Positions 45,296 to 57,960 of a stretch of 64,000 nucleotides of DNA are shown here, one piece after another; the first letter of the stretch is position 1, and the number at the start of each line of letters is the position of its first letter. Location of the stretch: positions 15,222,742 to 15,286,741 of the forward strand of contig JAMKCF010000003.1 in assembly GCA_023634235.1 (NCBI GenBank). Direction: 5' to 3'. Origin of the DNA: Pisaster brevispinus. Lineage: Eukaryota; Echinodermata; Asteroidea; Forcipulatida; Asteriidae. Under the pieces are notes generated by a model. That model was given only the letters and a program-made list of their open reading frames with translations, searched no databases and was not told where the DNA came from. The position numbers and the translations under genes were made by a program.

Positions 45296-45920
45296 TTCAG
45301 AAACAGGGCTCGAATTTGGCATTAAATTCCACAAGACCGCAAGGCCGCAGGGTTTGTAGCTCAAAATGTTTGCTGGTCCAAAATTTATTTTACCAGACCA
45401 GAATCTTCATACAAAAGAGCTTTCTACAGAGTTTAACATGTAATTTGTTTTATTTTATTTGAACAAACACTAAGAGAAGATTATCTCATTTGTGTTTTGG
45501 GTTAGTAGGCCTTTATTTTGATACTCAACGACATTGTATTACCAGACTCAAAGACAAGATTTGAACATCATTTATTTCTATCAAGTAATAAACCACAAGG
45601 GAAACTGACTGGGTAAATTTATTAATAATTTGGGTTTGAACAGCAAAAATTGACTGGAGCGGGACTTGAATCAACGACCTCCGGATTAACGTACCGGCGC
45701 TCTACCAACTGAGCTATCCAGCCCTATGTTGGCGGTCTCCCTATTAGTCAATACCTTTGTTCGGCCAGTCAGAAGCCATTTATTTTTGTTAAAGATACTA
45801 AACAGCGATGTATTTCAATTAAAAAAACACAAGACTGCCGGATTTGTCAGGTCATAAGTTTACTGGCCCAGGGCTAAAATCACTGGCCTCGGGCCTGCGG
45901 TCCAGTGTCAAGTTCCAGCC
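45296..45920 (+). repeat. Dispersed repeat family M3, copy 2, interrupted by a SINE
   Basis: Order of motifs as in 18620-19000 (GGGCTCGAATTTGG to TGCGGTCCAGTGT), but split by the S1 SINE at 45585-45780. The SINE therefore inserted later. Confidence 0.6.
45585..45780 (-). mobile_element. SINE family S1 copy nested in M3
   Basis: Has AAACCACAAGGGAAACTGAC, GCGGGACTTGAATCAACGAC and CTACCAACTGAGCTATCCAG. It is the cleanest tRNA-like head of the family in the window. Confidence 0.87.
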
Positions 45921-46309
45921 CTGAGTAAGACACCAATTGATGATTGGTGGTTGCAAAACATGCAAGGCTTACCCCGGTAATGTTTGTGAATATGTTGAAA
46001 AGATGCCTTGAAAATTGAAAAACAAAATAGTGAGAAAAAAATAATTTGTACAATTGTAACATTGCTACAACTGCAAGGTTTACCCCCTTGTGTATTTCAT
46101 CACGAAACGTCAGGCCATTAACTATGTGTTGCATTCATACCGGATGTGCTTTTGGTTGGTAAGCAGCTTTGCAACAGCTAAATCTATTTTGGTAACTTAT
46201 TTCTGAGTAATAATCTATGGAATCTATGGAGTTACCTGATAGGCAATGAATTGATGTCAGTCCCTCCCACTTACAAGGGGGTGCATGATTTATCACAAAA
46301 TTCCTCCCA

Positions 46310-46735
46310 TAGTAAATGCGACGCGCAAAGCCCTTATGGCACGGGATCCGGGCCTGCTTAAGGTCCCTGAAAATGTTCGATTCCCTTGTCATCTTCCCAC
46401 AATTTGTGAGCAAAAGTTTTTTTTTAAAGAGTACAAAGATAATTCCAGTTTATTGGTATATTTTTGCGGCATTATACAGTATTGTATGTACTCCTAATTG
46501 CACCTAAAAAAAGGGGGGTGGTATATTTGGAAACTTACTGCAGGGCATGATTGGTTGCGCAGGGGCAACTATAAATTAATATTATAATTAATGCCACTTC
46601 ATTCACTTTCAGGGAATTTGTGGGCCTAAGCAATAGTCAGCGTCGGTGCATTTGTACGAAACGAACCAGCGAGCGCGAAGTGCAAACTCTTATTGGCGTG
46701 GGGTCCGGGGCCCGGGCCGCTTAAGGGCCCGGTAA
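46310..46735 (+). repeat. Two short related GC-rich repeats (46310-46372, 46668-46735)
   Basis: CGCGCAAAGCCCTTATGGCA with GGGCCTGCTTAAGGTCCC and a second GCGCGAAGTGCAAACTCTTA with GGGCCGCTTAAGGGCCC. Fragments of one dispersed element, class unknown. Confidence 0.5.
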
Positions 46736-48650
46736 GTTTGTTGTAAATAATTGATAGATGCTCTCTTATGGTGTATTTCAGAAGAATTTTGTACCCATTT
46801 TCAATGGGAATTTGCTTCATTTGCCTTTCAAATCATTGTTTTTCAGTCGGCGAAAATATATGGGGCGCCCATCCCCAAATCTGCGCCTGCTTACTCTAAC
46901 CCTTATCTTAAAACTCTATCCCTTACCCCAAACTCTAAAACATGGAAAAGTGCTACAATATTGCGTGGCTCTTTGTGTTTTATTTTCAAATTTGATAGGT
47001 CTTTAAATTTTAAAGACAATTGAAAATTATAATTTCAGGGGGAAAACACACACAAAAACCACGCCCAAAACAAACAAAACCAAACAACCTAAGAAATTAT
47101 AACCTTAGCTCTAAGCTTTAATACTGATCCTTATTATTAACCGAAACATAAAATTTGCAAACTTGTTTCTGTTGCTGCTCTTTGAATGTGGCAACTGAGC
47201 TTGTGAGTTTGTTGGTACACTAAAGTAGTATAGCGCCCTCTATAAAAATGACTTCACCGTGTCCATTCTAACGTTCAGCTCATAAAACCATATAATACAG
47301 CCGCTAAGCATGGACAGATCGTGTTCAGCAGAAATATACAAAAATACAATGATCTGCTTATCAGTAAAATTGTATGCTAAGCGCCTTTTCAGATAAGCTG
47401 ATTATGAAAATTAGTAGCACAGACCCTAGAAAATAATGATGTTATTATCTTCCTCCATGATCAGACCACCGTTTGAAAAAAAAAAAATAAATAAATAAAA
47501 ATAATTCACCGCGTCTCTTCATTTCCTTTATTATATTGTTTCTAAAAACTCAAAGCTGTGCCATTTTTACAACTGACGCTGCCGTATAGATCCACGAACG
47601 ATCGTTAAAGCGGCATAGCGCCACCAACGATAGCCTACGATAGCCTGCCTGATGGACTGGGAAATATCCATAGACCCGTAGCTTGATTAGCGTGTCCTTA
47701 TTTTTCTTTGCGGGAAGGAACACCCTTGTTATAAATTAAGTAAACAGTTTTTATAATTATTCAGACACAAATTCTTTTGTTTTGGTGAACCATCCGAATT
47801 ACAAATCGTTAAAGTAATTTTGTTCTTCAAATCGCTTTATTCAAGTCAATGTAGAGATTTACCGCTTAAAATGTCATAAAAGTATATTTTTACTGTGTGT
47901 TACACGATTCAAAACAGTGTTTGTATTAAAATCATTTTTGTTGTTGCTAACTTTAGTAATTTTTACACGTTTGGGGCACTTAGTTTTAATAACAAGACAG
48001 AAGTTTGGCAGTATTTTCAAGAACTTCTTGTTTTGATAAAATAAAGTATATTGTCAAACAATTAATCACGCATGCACGTTAACGGAAGTAATATTTTGAC
48101 ATGTACACGGCGTTTAACTTTCGACACATCATAGCGACCGACTCTTTCCATAAACTATCCCAAGAACGTTAGCTTGAGGGTCTTTATAAATAAGACAAAT
48201 TCCAAGGATGTACATTGCCTTGGACGTGATGAGAGACACAAACAGTATTTTGTCCGTCAAACAAAACAGGAAATTTGGTTCATCGTTGAACACGGTGTAG
48301 TCATGCTTTGACTGACACGGGGGCGGGGCTGGGGCCGGCCTACTTTCTTGAGTGACAGCGTCAGGAATCTGAGAGCGACATTAACTGACAGCCGGGCATC
48401 AAGACAACGCGTCCTGTCATGGGCTTTGCTCTTATTAACATAGACAGAGTGGCCACTGAACATGGATGCTTTGGAGGCAAACCAGTAAGTGCTGTGATTG
48501 GCGGTTGACACGCATGGCACCTGGTGGTTTTGCATAAGTTTGGTTAATGAAGTGTATACGTCACACGGTGGGGGTAATGCTGAGCCGATACTACAGCCCC
48601 AACGAAATTCCTTTCATGCCCTTGAACGGGTCAGCAATGTTAAAGCCTGT
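46736..48650. other. Intergenic, no gene seen
   Basis: AT-rich sequence with worn fragments of the 43347 MITE family near 47325-47400. No coding signal on either strand. Confidence 0.6.
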
Positions 48651-49010
48651 CTATCCCTCGTGAAAGTCTCGTTTAGGCACGGATTTTTTCCCCCTCTTCT
48701 CTCTCTCTCTCTCGACCTGCCTGGCGTCAACAGCCCGCAGTGAAATCAAGATCGCCAATTACAGGGACCGCGGATCCCGTGGCGTAAACCGTTCCCGGCC
48801 GCTGCGAATCGCACCGTGGGTATTACATAATCCTCTGGTTGCTTCGTGACGGGACGTTAGCGGGCCCGATGGCGTAAACTCAGCGGCCGTGTTCCCGTCC
48901 TGAACTCGCGTGGCTCTGCTGGTTGGCTGGCATTCGATGGCCGCAGTGTCAGGCGCCAGCCGTCTATCTCAGTCGCGGTTTATAAAAATATATATAAAAA
49001 GGAACCTTGG
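48650..49010. promoter_or_regulatory. GC-richer island, possible regulatory element
   Basis: A CpG-containing stretch (GACCGCGGATCCCGTGGCG, CGGCCGCTGCGAATCGC) in an AT-rich background, followed by TTTATAAAAATATATATAAA near 48978-49000. It could be a promoter or enhancer; nothing more specific is seen. Confidence 0.25.
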
Positions 49011-49689
49011 CCTACATAACGTAATGTTACAGTTTTTTAGTTGACTCTTGTTTTCCCCTACTGCCTTGTGTCACGGAATGACAATACGAGTGTAAGATTT
49101 GAGAGGGCAGAAGATAACTCAAGGCGGGACACTGAAAACGTGTTGTTTTGGAAATAAAAACCAACACACTCCAATGAATGAAAACGGAGCCTTGTTTCAT
49201 GTCACGTAATGTCAAACTTCGGTGTTGTTGTTTCTCTTCCCCCTTTAGCTAGAAACGCACGATAAAATAACACAGTCAGACAATGAAGTCAGGAGTATAC
49301 GGAAGCACCTTGGCGAATATGGAGTAACTGTAAAATAAAAAGAGTGTTCAGTGTTGTTCGGAGAAAAATAACAGCGCTTTCAATGTTAGCATTGCGTAGG
49401 TGATAGTTGGTATGGCCCTTTCTTTGTTGGTAGTTTCGTAAAGCACAATGTTAGCGACCTTCACAATCTGCATTGTCTAAAATGTTTTTGATTATATCCA
49501 AACTGGATCTCTCCCTACCATCAGTCTCAGTTTAATTTTACTGGATTGGAAAGAATGACAAAAATAATAGATCGTTTCAACATGAGGTTCTAAAGAGGTG
49601 TTTTTTAAAACACATTTACAATAGGAAGAAGACAAATAATGAAGAATTTGGGAGGTTTTGCTCGCGATGAAAAGGAAGAACACCAGCTT

Positions 49690-50305
49690 AAAAGCATAAT
49701 GGTACTGTACCTCAGTGTATTAAAACGCCGTTTACCTCATAAAGAATCCGTAAGAAACAATATACCTAATGTATAAAGACACAATATACCTCATGTGTAC
49801 TGGTATAGAGACACTGTATGCCTCATTTATAAAGACACCGCATACCTCATAAAGAAAAAACTGTATACATTATGTTAAGACACCGACTACCTCATGGGTA
49901 TAGCGACACCGTATACTTAATTTATAAATAAATCATACACCTCATGTGTATACAGACACCGTATACCTCATGTACCGGTTTAGAGTATACCTCATTTATA
50001 AAGAAACTGTATACCTCATGTAAGACACCGAATACCTCATGGGTAAGCGACACCGTATACTTCATGCATAAATATATAAAGACGCCACAATAACCTCATA
50101 CGGACACCACGTACCTCACGTACCTGTTCATTAAAATACAGTATACCTCATGTATAAATACACTGTATACCTCATGTGTATACAGACGTCGTATACCTCA
50201 CTCATGTACCGGTTTATTAAGATATAGTATACCTCCTGCATAAATACACTGCATACCTCATGTACAAAGACCCCGTACTTCATGTATGAAGATTAAATAC
50301 CTCAT
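49690..50305. repeat. Degenerate minisatellite, about 25-35-bp units
   Basis: Twenty or more worn copies of TATACCTCATGTRTAAAGACACCG-like units, with longer recurring runs (for example CATGTACCGGTTTA at two places about 240 bp apart). Confidence 0.88.
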
Positions 50306-53300
50306 AACACAAGGAAAGATGACATTAAATGAGACGGTTAGATGCTTGTACTAAACCTCAACACTGAACCCGACCCACATTCCATAGGACCGTTAACAGA
50401 AAACATTGCCGACGTAAACCCTCCAGTCAAAACCAAGATTCATTAAGAAACTTCTTCGTACTTTTGGCTGGTGAGGGTGTCTAGTGCCAAACACCTTTTT
50501 CCTAAAGTTGAATGTTTAGTGTAAAGTAGACTTCTTGGGGAGGTAGACTCAAAGTCAGTACAGTTTTGTTTTGGTTAAAGGACGTGGCACAGGATTAAGC
50601 TTTCGATTTGATTTAGTTTCTGATTTTAGGTTTTTTTTAGGATCTGAAAGATCACGTATTATAAAGAAGATCCCAGTATAGTAAACCACCAGGAAAACTG
50701 CACTTAGTATACATTTAAAGCATCGTTCTGTGTGAACTAAGGAGACCTGACTAGAACGGGACTTGAACCTGCGACCTCCGGATAAAAAAACTTCAGAAAA
50801 ATATTTCTACTTAAATGCTACAAAAGTCGAGGACAAATAGCACCAAACGACCCCTCAAATTAGCGACGCTTATCACGAGTGCCGCTATCGATAATGAACC
50901 GGTACGCACACAAACACAAACCTGAAAAATTGTTGACCGCTTTGTAGTTGTTTTCATCAAAACTTGACCACGGATTTCGATAACATTTTCACCGGTTGGT
51001 TGTCTGGTGAGTTTGGCTAAAAGCTAGAAGTTGTGAAATTAAATTAGTCATCCAAAACAACCCCAATATACATTCGCTTTCGACGTAAGAGTCGAGACCC
51101 ATTAAAACGCTTCTGTATTATACCATAGAGAAATTATACCACGGGTCAATTTGGCTGGTGAGCAGTTTACAACAGCTACTTCTAATTAATTTCCCTCCTG
51201 CAATGTGCCATGAAACCTTGTTTACAAAAAAACAGTGATCTTGTGCAGTCCAGGGCGTTACTTGGTAGGCAGGATACGACACTGCGTATCACATTGAACA
51301 TCGTTTACATTGAGTATGATCATTACCAAATTAAAATCAAGGGTTGTAAAAATAACAGCTGAACAAGTTTTGAGATTTGCCCCCTTCCTCATATCAAAAG
51401 TTGATACAAATCATATGGATACAAGTTCCACCTATATATGTAAGTTTGTACGTTTGTACACCGTGTCAATGTTTCCTTCCATTGAGCTGTGTACAAATTG
51501 TGCCTGCAGGAAGAAACACGATGTTAACAATAACGGCCGAAGTTCATAAAGCCATTTAGCAGTGCTAAACAATTTGGGGAAATCGGTTTGTAACCGTTGC
51601 ATACTTCAGAATTTCTTGTAGGACAAATCACAAATTGTATTTTCTTACGTTGTGGGTGGGGGGGGGGGGGGGGGTTGGAGGACGGAGATTGGGTAGACTC
51701 CACTAATTGAGGTTCAATGGTAGAACTCAACCGGTCTCAAAGACAAATGATGTATGTTCGTTATGACCGCTCCATTAGCTGCAAACCCCCGCTGAAACAA
51801 TGGTCCGTCCGCTCATGCGTCACTGAAGTCCTTTGGAACCACTGAGGTGGAAAATAGCCGAGTGGCTAAATACATGCAATTAGAATTTCTTGACTGACAT
51901 TTTACCGAGCGGGGGGCTAAGTGAATCACGGGCAATGGACGTCCGCGAAGGACAACATGTTTGGAGTGGAGGTCTTTAAGCTTGCTTCTAAATCAAATAA
52001 GGCAATGGCTTCGATTAGCTCTAGATAAAAAAAAAGAAAAAAGAAAAGGGAAAATGGGTTTTTTGTTTCCCCGCCTAAATGGATAATTATATTAAGTGAT
52101 TTTGAAGTACCGAGAAGTAATGGTTCGTCCACACGGAAATGGCTTTGAGGGTTGGAAAAGGGGCAACAAATTTACACGAAATGTTCTGGTCTGTAAACTA
52201 ATTATTGGTAAAAGCTGTTTGGGTTTGCTCAAGTTGTTTGTACGTTAACACACAATAGTGTAATTGTTGTCCCCCCCCCCCCCCGTGACTATAATGAATG
52301 TAAAAAAGACTCTCCGAAGAGTAAACGCGTGAACGACTTACCCCGCCTCTTTTCAAAAGCATTTGTATTCAATAAACAAACATCGGCTTTGCTAATTTGT
52401 AAATACGAGAAAAAAATTGTAAAAAATATCTACAGCCTTTCCTGAAATCCATATTGAAAAATCAAGCAGGAGTTTCAGAATTTGTTTGGTTTTGGACAAA
52501 ATAATGTTGGGGCCAGATTCTGGCATATTTGGCTGTAGAAGAATGGCAGTGTGATTTCTGGACATTTCTCGATTAAAAGAGTGCACACTGCGATGTGGAG
52601 AGGGCGTAGGCCTAATGAAACCAATGCGTACTTCAAAGTCCTTCAGTTTTGTGTGTGTGATTTTAGAGATGGCAACAATATCGTCTTGAGGACTTCGTCT
52701 GCAATGCTACAACCTGTGTGTGTGGGGGGGGGGGGGGGGACGTAACAATAACCCCTGTAACCCCCTTGGAACAGTAAACTCATTTCAATCCGTCAAACCA
52801 ACTCGGAACGGTCCATCATATGAGGTGTACTCTTTTAAGCGAACAAAAAGGAGAGAACAAAGAAAGACATTCTGCTTGTCATTGTTTTTGGTGCACGTTC
52901 ACAAAAATGAGCTTAATTTGATTACGACAATCAAAATAAGAAACGGCGACTTTTTGTTGTTGGGTCTTCGATTGATATTTACTCGACTTTGACAGTGTAC
53001 AGGCAGATAGGCCTACGGTGCGAAATGTATAGTTTAAATGATACATAACCGATTATTGTTGTTATTAATATTACTATTTATTTATTTGTTTATTATATGA
53101 TTTGTTAATAGCAACAAATCCTGCACTTTGTTTTTGGAATTAACATGAAAAGTTTGATCAAGGTATATGAAGTTTGTAAAGGGTTAGAAGGAGTGTACTA
53201 CGAAGGAGTTTTACTAATGACCATAAAAACTGACTTGGTAAGAAGCACTACAGCTGTTGATAATGTATGATAAACGATTCCCTTCAAAGAAATCTGGTTT

Positions 53301-53985
53301 TAGAGAGAGGGTTCCAACAGATTTTAATCTAAAAACGTCTCTACATGAAACATTTTTCAGATTGCATATTCCAATTACGTATTATTCTTCCTGGGTGGAC
53401 ATAACCACTCCAGATTTGTTTGCAATATCTAAAAAAAAAAAAACCGCTACCACCTTTTGAAATGAAATTTTCACAAATTGGTTTTATCGATATTTCCACA
53501 TTTATATAGGATTAAAGCAATCGAATGGTTCCAAAAACCAAAAGTAAACTTTGCCTGTAATTCTCTTTGATTAAGACGCAAAAGAGCAGGTTCGCGTATG
53601 CTATGACGCCATTTATACGAAATGGTGCATTAAGAATTATCATTAATACCTTTGAAGTGACAGTTTAAACCATTTACCTTTTTATATGTATACAAAACAG
53701 TACATTATGGGGAGTCATTCAATCAAAATTCGTCAATAATTTTGGACAAGTTAAAAACAAACAAAACAAAATTGCAACTCACGAAACGCATTCTCATTTT
53801 ACCAAATCTCCTTTTACGCGAGACCCCTCAAGCGTTCAGTAATCCCGGGCATTAAGAAAAATCAATAGCACAGTCGGTGGCAAAGAAAAGAAGAAGACAA
53901 ATAAAACATCCGGGAGAGCAACTTAACCAAATCTATTTCGAGTCAAACATCCTGAGTGTTTTTTATGACTGAGATACGATTTAAT
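50306..53985. other. Intergenic, no gene seen
   Basis: AT-rich with a partial S1 SINE (about 50685-50790, GGGACTTGAACCTGCGACCTC), homopolymer runs of G (51656-51674 and 52722-52739) and C (52269-52284). No plausible protein. Confidence 0.6.
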
Positions 53986-54500
53986 CTTGATAATAAATAT
54001 TTCGAGTCCCGATGACAAGCCCGCGCCGTGCTCCGGGTCGTCTCCAGCCCCGGCCGGCACTTAACTTGTCCCAGCCCGCTTCTTCCGGCGTCTTGGACAA
54101 ATTAATTTCAGAAATTTGTCTCAAGTTCTACCGATTTGTTTTCTAACGCAAGATTTTTTTCTATCTTCTCTCCCCTCAATACGTAGTGTCTATAAACATC
54201 CCTTTGTGAAATTACCAATTGCTTTTAATTTTTTCCTGACTTTTTTTTTTAAATTTTTTTTTTTTACTTTGGTCTCATCTCGCGATTTGCGAGGAAAGAA
54301 AATTCTTCTTACACGACCCTCGTCCTCGACTGTCCGATTAATCGGTGGAGATTGAGGGACCTTAATTTTCTATAATTACAGTCGGCCCGTCTTCAAAAAG
54401 GATTCTGGATTTACGGCGCTACGGTGAGGGCCTCGCGAGCACTGAGTGAAAATATGCCCGTCACGACGTTTCGTTACGGGCACGGTGTCATTTGATGTTT
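53985..54500. promoter_or_regulatory. GC-richer island with two short palindromes
   Basis: Includes GCCCGCGCCGTGCTCCGGG, an 8-bp inverted repeat GACAAATT..AATTTGTC (54096-54120) and a 12-bp stem with one mismatch at 54455-54482 (TGCCCGTCACGA, loop CGTT, TCGTTACGGGCA). Could be a cis-regulatory element; role unknown. Confidence 0.25.
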
Positions 54501-56520
54501 CGGTCTCCAGAAAACGGCACGGGGTAAAAAAACACTACGTCTCAGGGTTTTTTTTTTAGTAGGTATCAAACATTACGACTACTGTATTTCCCCTCTTCTT
54601 TCTTTTTTTGAGGTTGTGTTATTTGACGAGGGGGTCAAGGGTTCAAGTGGTGCTGTCGGGTTGTGCAGTAACAAGGAGTAAAATTTCATAGACTGGGATT
54701 TTAGAGTGAAGTATTGACAGGGTAAGCGGCAAGGGATTCAGTTTTTGTTGCACCTTCCAAAGATACATTTAGAGATATTGTTGAGATTTTTGGCCAAGGC
54801 GGGTTTGGCAAGTTTAGGGTGGGGTGGTGTTCCTCTGATTGTCTACATATAACTCTTTGTTGGGGTGGTGGTGGAGTAGGAAGGGTTAGGGGGCGGGGGT
54901 GTAAGCACCAACAGAAGTCGTCGAAGTGGGATAGCGGCATATCAACACCAAGAAACAGAACTCTTTGAGTATGCATTACATACAGACTAGAGGTCTCAAT
55001 CGTGAGCCTTTTGCACAAAGGGAACAAGACTTACACACAGTGTAAATAGTAATGAGCATTTAATAACGAAAAGGGAACAGACTATTTACCCTCTCTAGCT
55101 CCGGTTGTGATTCGACTCCTGAGTAGACAAAGACGAGTCTTGCGATTGAGACAGCGAGAGCTCAACGTTTAGGGTTCCAGTCTCGAAGTTGAGATTCGTT
55201 TGTTGAGAGGTGACAAAAAATGGCAGCGATCCCCACATGGATTATGTAACAATCTGTGTAGAAAAAAAATTGAAAAGAAAAGAAAAACGATGCAGAATAA
55301 GCTAGCGTTTTTTGATCGCAGCGCTCTTCTGTTGTTCAAATAGGATTGTGTTTTATACTTGTTATGCTCTGCATTAAAGTAAAAAAATAACGTTAAACAA
55401 AATCACGAGCAACTGCTGCTTTGCGTGAGTTTTCAAAACATTGTTTTTGTCACAGTATCTTCTTCTGATTGAGTGCTGGCCTTTGCACAAACTTAATGAT
55501 GGCCATGCAAACATTCTCCGCCTCACAATTTTATTTTCCATTTAGTGATGTCAATTATGTACGGTACTGATGGAAAAAATGTAGTGACATTAAAATTATT
55601 GTGGAGAATGTTATGGTAGAACCAGTATTGCATTATTATTATTATTATTATTAATGTGAAGGGGAGGGGCATGGGCATTCTTGTGTGTAGGCATCCATGC
55701 ATATGAGAGAAATATAATTACTTTAGTAAAATGTAAACCCCTAAAAAAGGCCTTATTTGTCAAGAGCCCCGCCCCTCCCCTTTCTTAATACCCTGGATAT
55801 TCGATGCCGGTAATGGAGGCGGGTGACATCATCAACATGATGCAGTCTCAGGAGCAAGTTTGCATTCCACGGAAGGAATTGGAGAGAGTAAGAGGTTGGG
55901 GTGGGGGTGGGGTGGGGGTGGGAGGGGCGAGGCTTCATGAATTTCGGAAATATATGAAGAGATGCCAAATAGACGTCGACACAATTATTTAATAACATTG
56001 AAGTCAGTTTTAAAGAAAATCGTATGCACACAAATATTGTTGCTTGGTACAGGTTACCAGCCAGGCGCTTTTCCCATGCATTTTTATTACATTTTTCTGT
56101 AACTGGTTCCCTGCTGATTTTCGCTTGAGCAAACGGAACTGCTAAGCAAAACGACAGGATTTAACATTGATGTTATTTTACCAGAGAGAATTGTGTATTA
56201 AATCTCCCGCAAAGTACGCTGAGATATAGGCCTATAATTTCTGCTCAGAAGATAAATTTGTTAAGCAAAAATATTGCCCGCTAAGTAGCTCTGTGAAATT
56301 TGAGCCAGGTTGATGCCCCGAGCTGAGCCGTCCATCACACGTAACTTGCAGTGGCAGCTTCGAGCCTAGTCCCGGCGTGCAATTTCCGCCGGCACCGCTC
56401 CGAGCGAGGCGCTGGGCTATCGCGTATCGGCAGGGATTTACAAAACGTGGATTTTCTTGGGGAAAATGCTGTTGAAAGAAGCTCGGGCGAGCCGTGGATA
56501 GTATATCAAGGCAAGAAATA
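54500..56520. other. Intergenic, no gene seen
   Basis: Contains a TTA microsatellite near 55635, a GGTGGGG run near 55898-55930 and a half MITE at 56040-56303 ending AGCTCTGTGAAATTTGAGCC. A small GC-rich patch (56330-56450) is unexplained. Confidence 0.55.
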
Positions 56521-56523
56521 GAG

Positions 56524-56577
56524 ATGGAGAGAGAGAGAGAGAGAGAGAGAATGAGAGAGAGAGGGGGGGGGGGGGGG
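56524..56577. repeat. GA microsatellite followed by poly-G
   Basis: GAGAGA run then about 16 G. Length is likely unstable between individuals and in assembly. Confidence 0.9.
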
Positions 56578-57379
56578 TTGGCCGGGAAACCAGTGCCCGA
56601 GGGGGGATGTGATGTGATCTTGAGGTTTGATCAGATATCTTCCGGACAAAAGATTGTTACAATTTGTGGTCCCCTCCTTCGTTGTATATCGTAACATGAG
56701 GGTTTTACGTCCGAGGGAAAAGTGGGGGAAAACCAAGTGGAATAATTACAGTTCGATTTACTTCCTTGGATTTATCGCCAGCTGCAAAATACTGGGTGAC
56801 GATTTGTTTAATGTTTTTCACCCGAATTGATGTTTCCCCCATTTCTTTACACATTATGTTTACAAAAAAAAAATCCTCTAACTGAAGGAGCGTTTCCGTC
56901 GTGAATAGTAATGCTGCAAAAGAGACGAAGAACGATTTAGACCACCGTAATTTGGCAACAAAACAAAAATTTAACAACCAAATTTACTCCTCGGGAAGTT
57001 TGCTCCTTATGGTTATTCGCCGTTGCGTTTTGCCCCTCGATTACTTAACATGAAACAAAAAACGTTCTCGGTACGAAGGAAGTCGGATTTGATTTTTTTT
57101 GTGGCCATTTTCCCATCGCGAAACTTATATAGTTGTTTTTCTTGGGGGAAAAAATGTAGCAGCTCAATTGGGCTAACAAAAACCACGTTTAAAATCGAAT
57201 TCGAAACACAAACACAGATTTAGCTTGAATGAATTTGGCCTGTACAAAGAATGTATTTGAAAAAAAACCACCAACAATTTAATGATTTAAACAGACAGAA
57301 GAGCCGTGAACTTGATAGAATTAAGAAGTGTCATTTATAAAAAAGGAAAAAAAGAAAAAAAGAAAAAAAAGAAAGAAGA

Positions 57380-57960
57380 GGTAATCGTCTTTGTGGTATA
57401 GGATCCAATCCACTGCTACCATCTTTACCCTCAGGCAACCCGCTCCGGTGGTGCGGAGTAGAAAACACGGAGAGTTTCTAAAACCGGTGTTAAAAATCGG
57501 TGTTGTTGACCCTCCCGCTAATCCGCCAATAAAGCGCGCCAAATTACACCGCGCACTTTTTCCCCCTCTGTTAATAACCAGTATTAAATATGAAATTGAT
57601 ATGTTTGCAAGATGAAACACAGTACCGATTATGAAACCGGAGACTCGTTTCTCTCTCTATCGATTTTTTTTCTTCTTCTCTTCGTCTTCTTTCTCTCTCA
57701 ATAAAGCTTCCCCTCTTAGCTTTGGAGATGGTTCAGAAGGCAGCCCGAGCTCCAGCACACACAACACACACACACACACGCAGCAGCCTCCCCCTCGAAG
57801 ACTGATGATTATATAGCGCGGTGCCGTGTCCACGTGGCCGGCCTAATCCAAGCAGTCGTACCGCGGTAGTCTGGCTTCCATATCCCCCGCCAATTTCCCG
57901 CCGCCGAGAAGCAGGAAAAATCATCAAGAAGTGATTATTTCTCGCGTAGTCGACTTATAC
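57380..57960. promoter_or_regulatory. Candidate cis-regulatory region
   Basis: GC-richer, with known-type sites: direct repeat ACCGGTGTT/TCGGTGTT at about 57482-57506, CAATAAAGCGCGCCAAAT at 57527, a CACGTG E-box at 57831-57836, TAATCC (Otx/Bicoid type) at 57844-57849 and TTTCCCGCC (E2F type) at 57894-57902. Short motifs occur by chance, so this is only suggestive. Confidence 0.3.

Noticed and set aside
51656..51674. Poly-G runs (also 52722, 56562, 59548) and poly-C runs (27435, 52269) as special structures
   Set aside because: Homopolymers of uncertain length; likely slippage or assembly noise rather than function.
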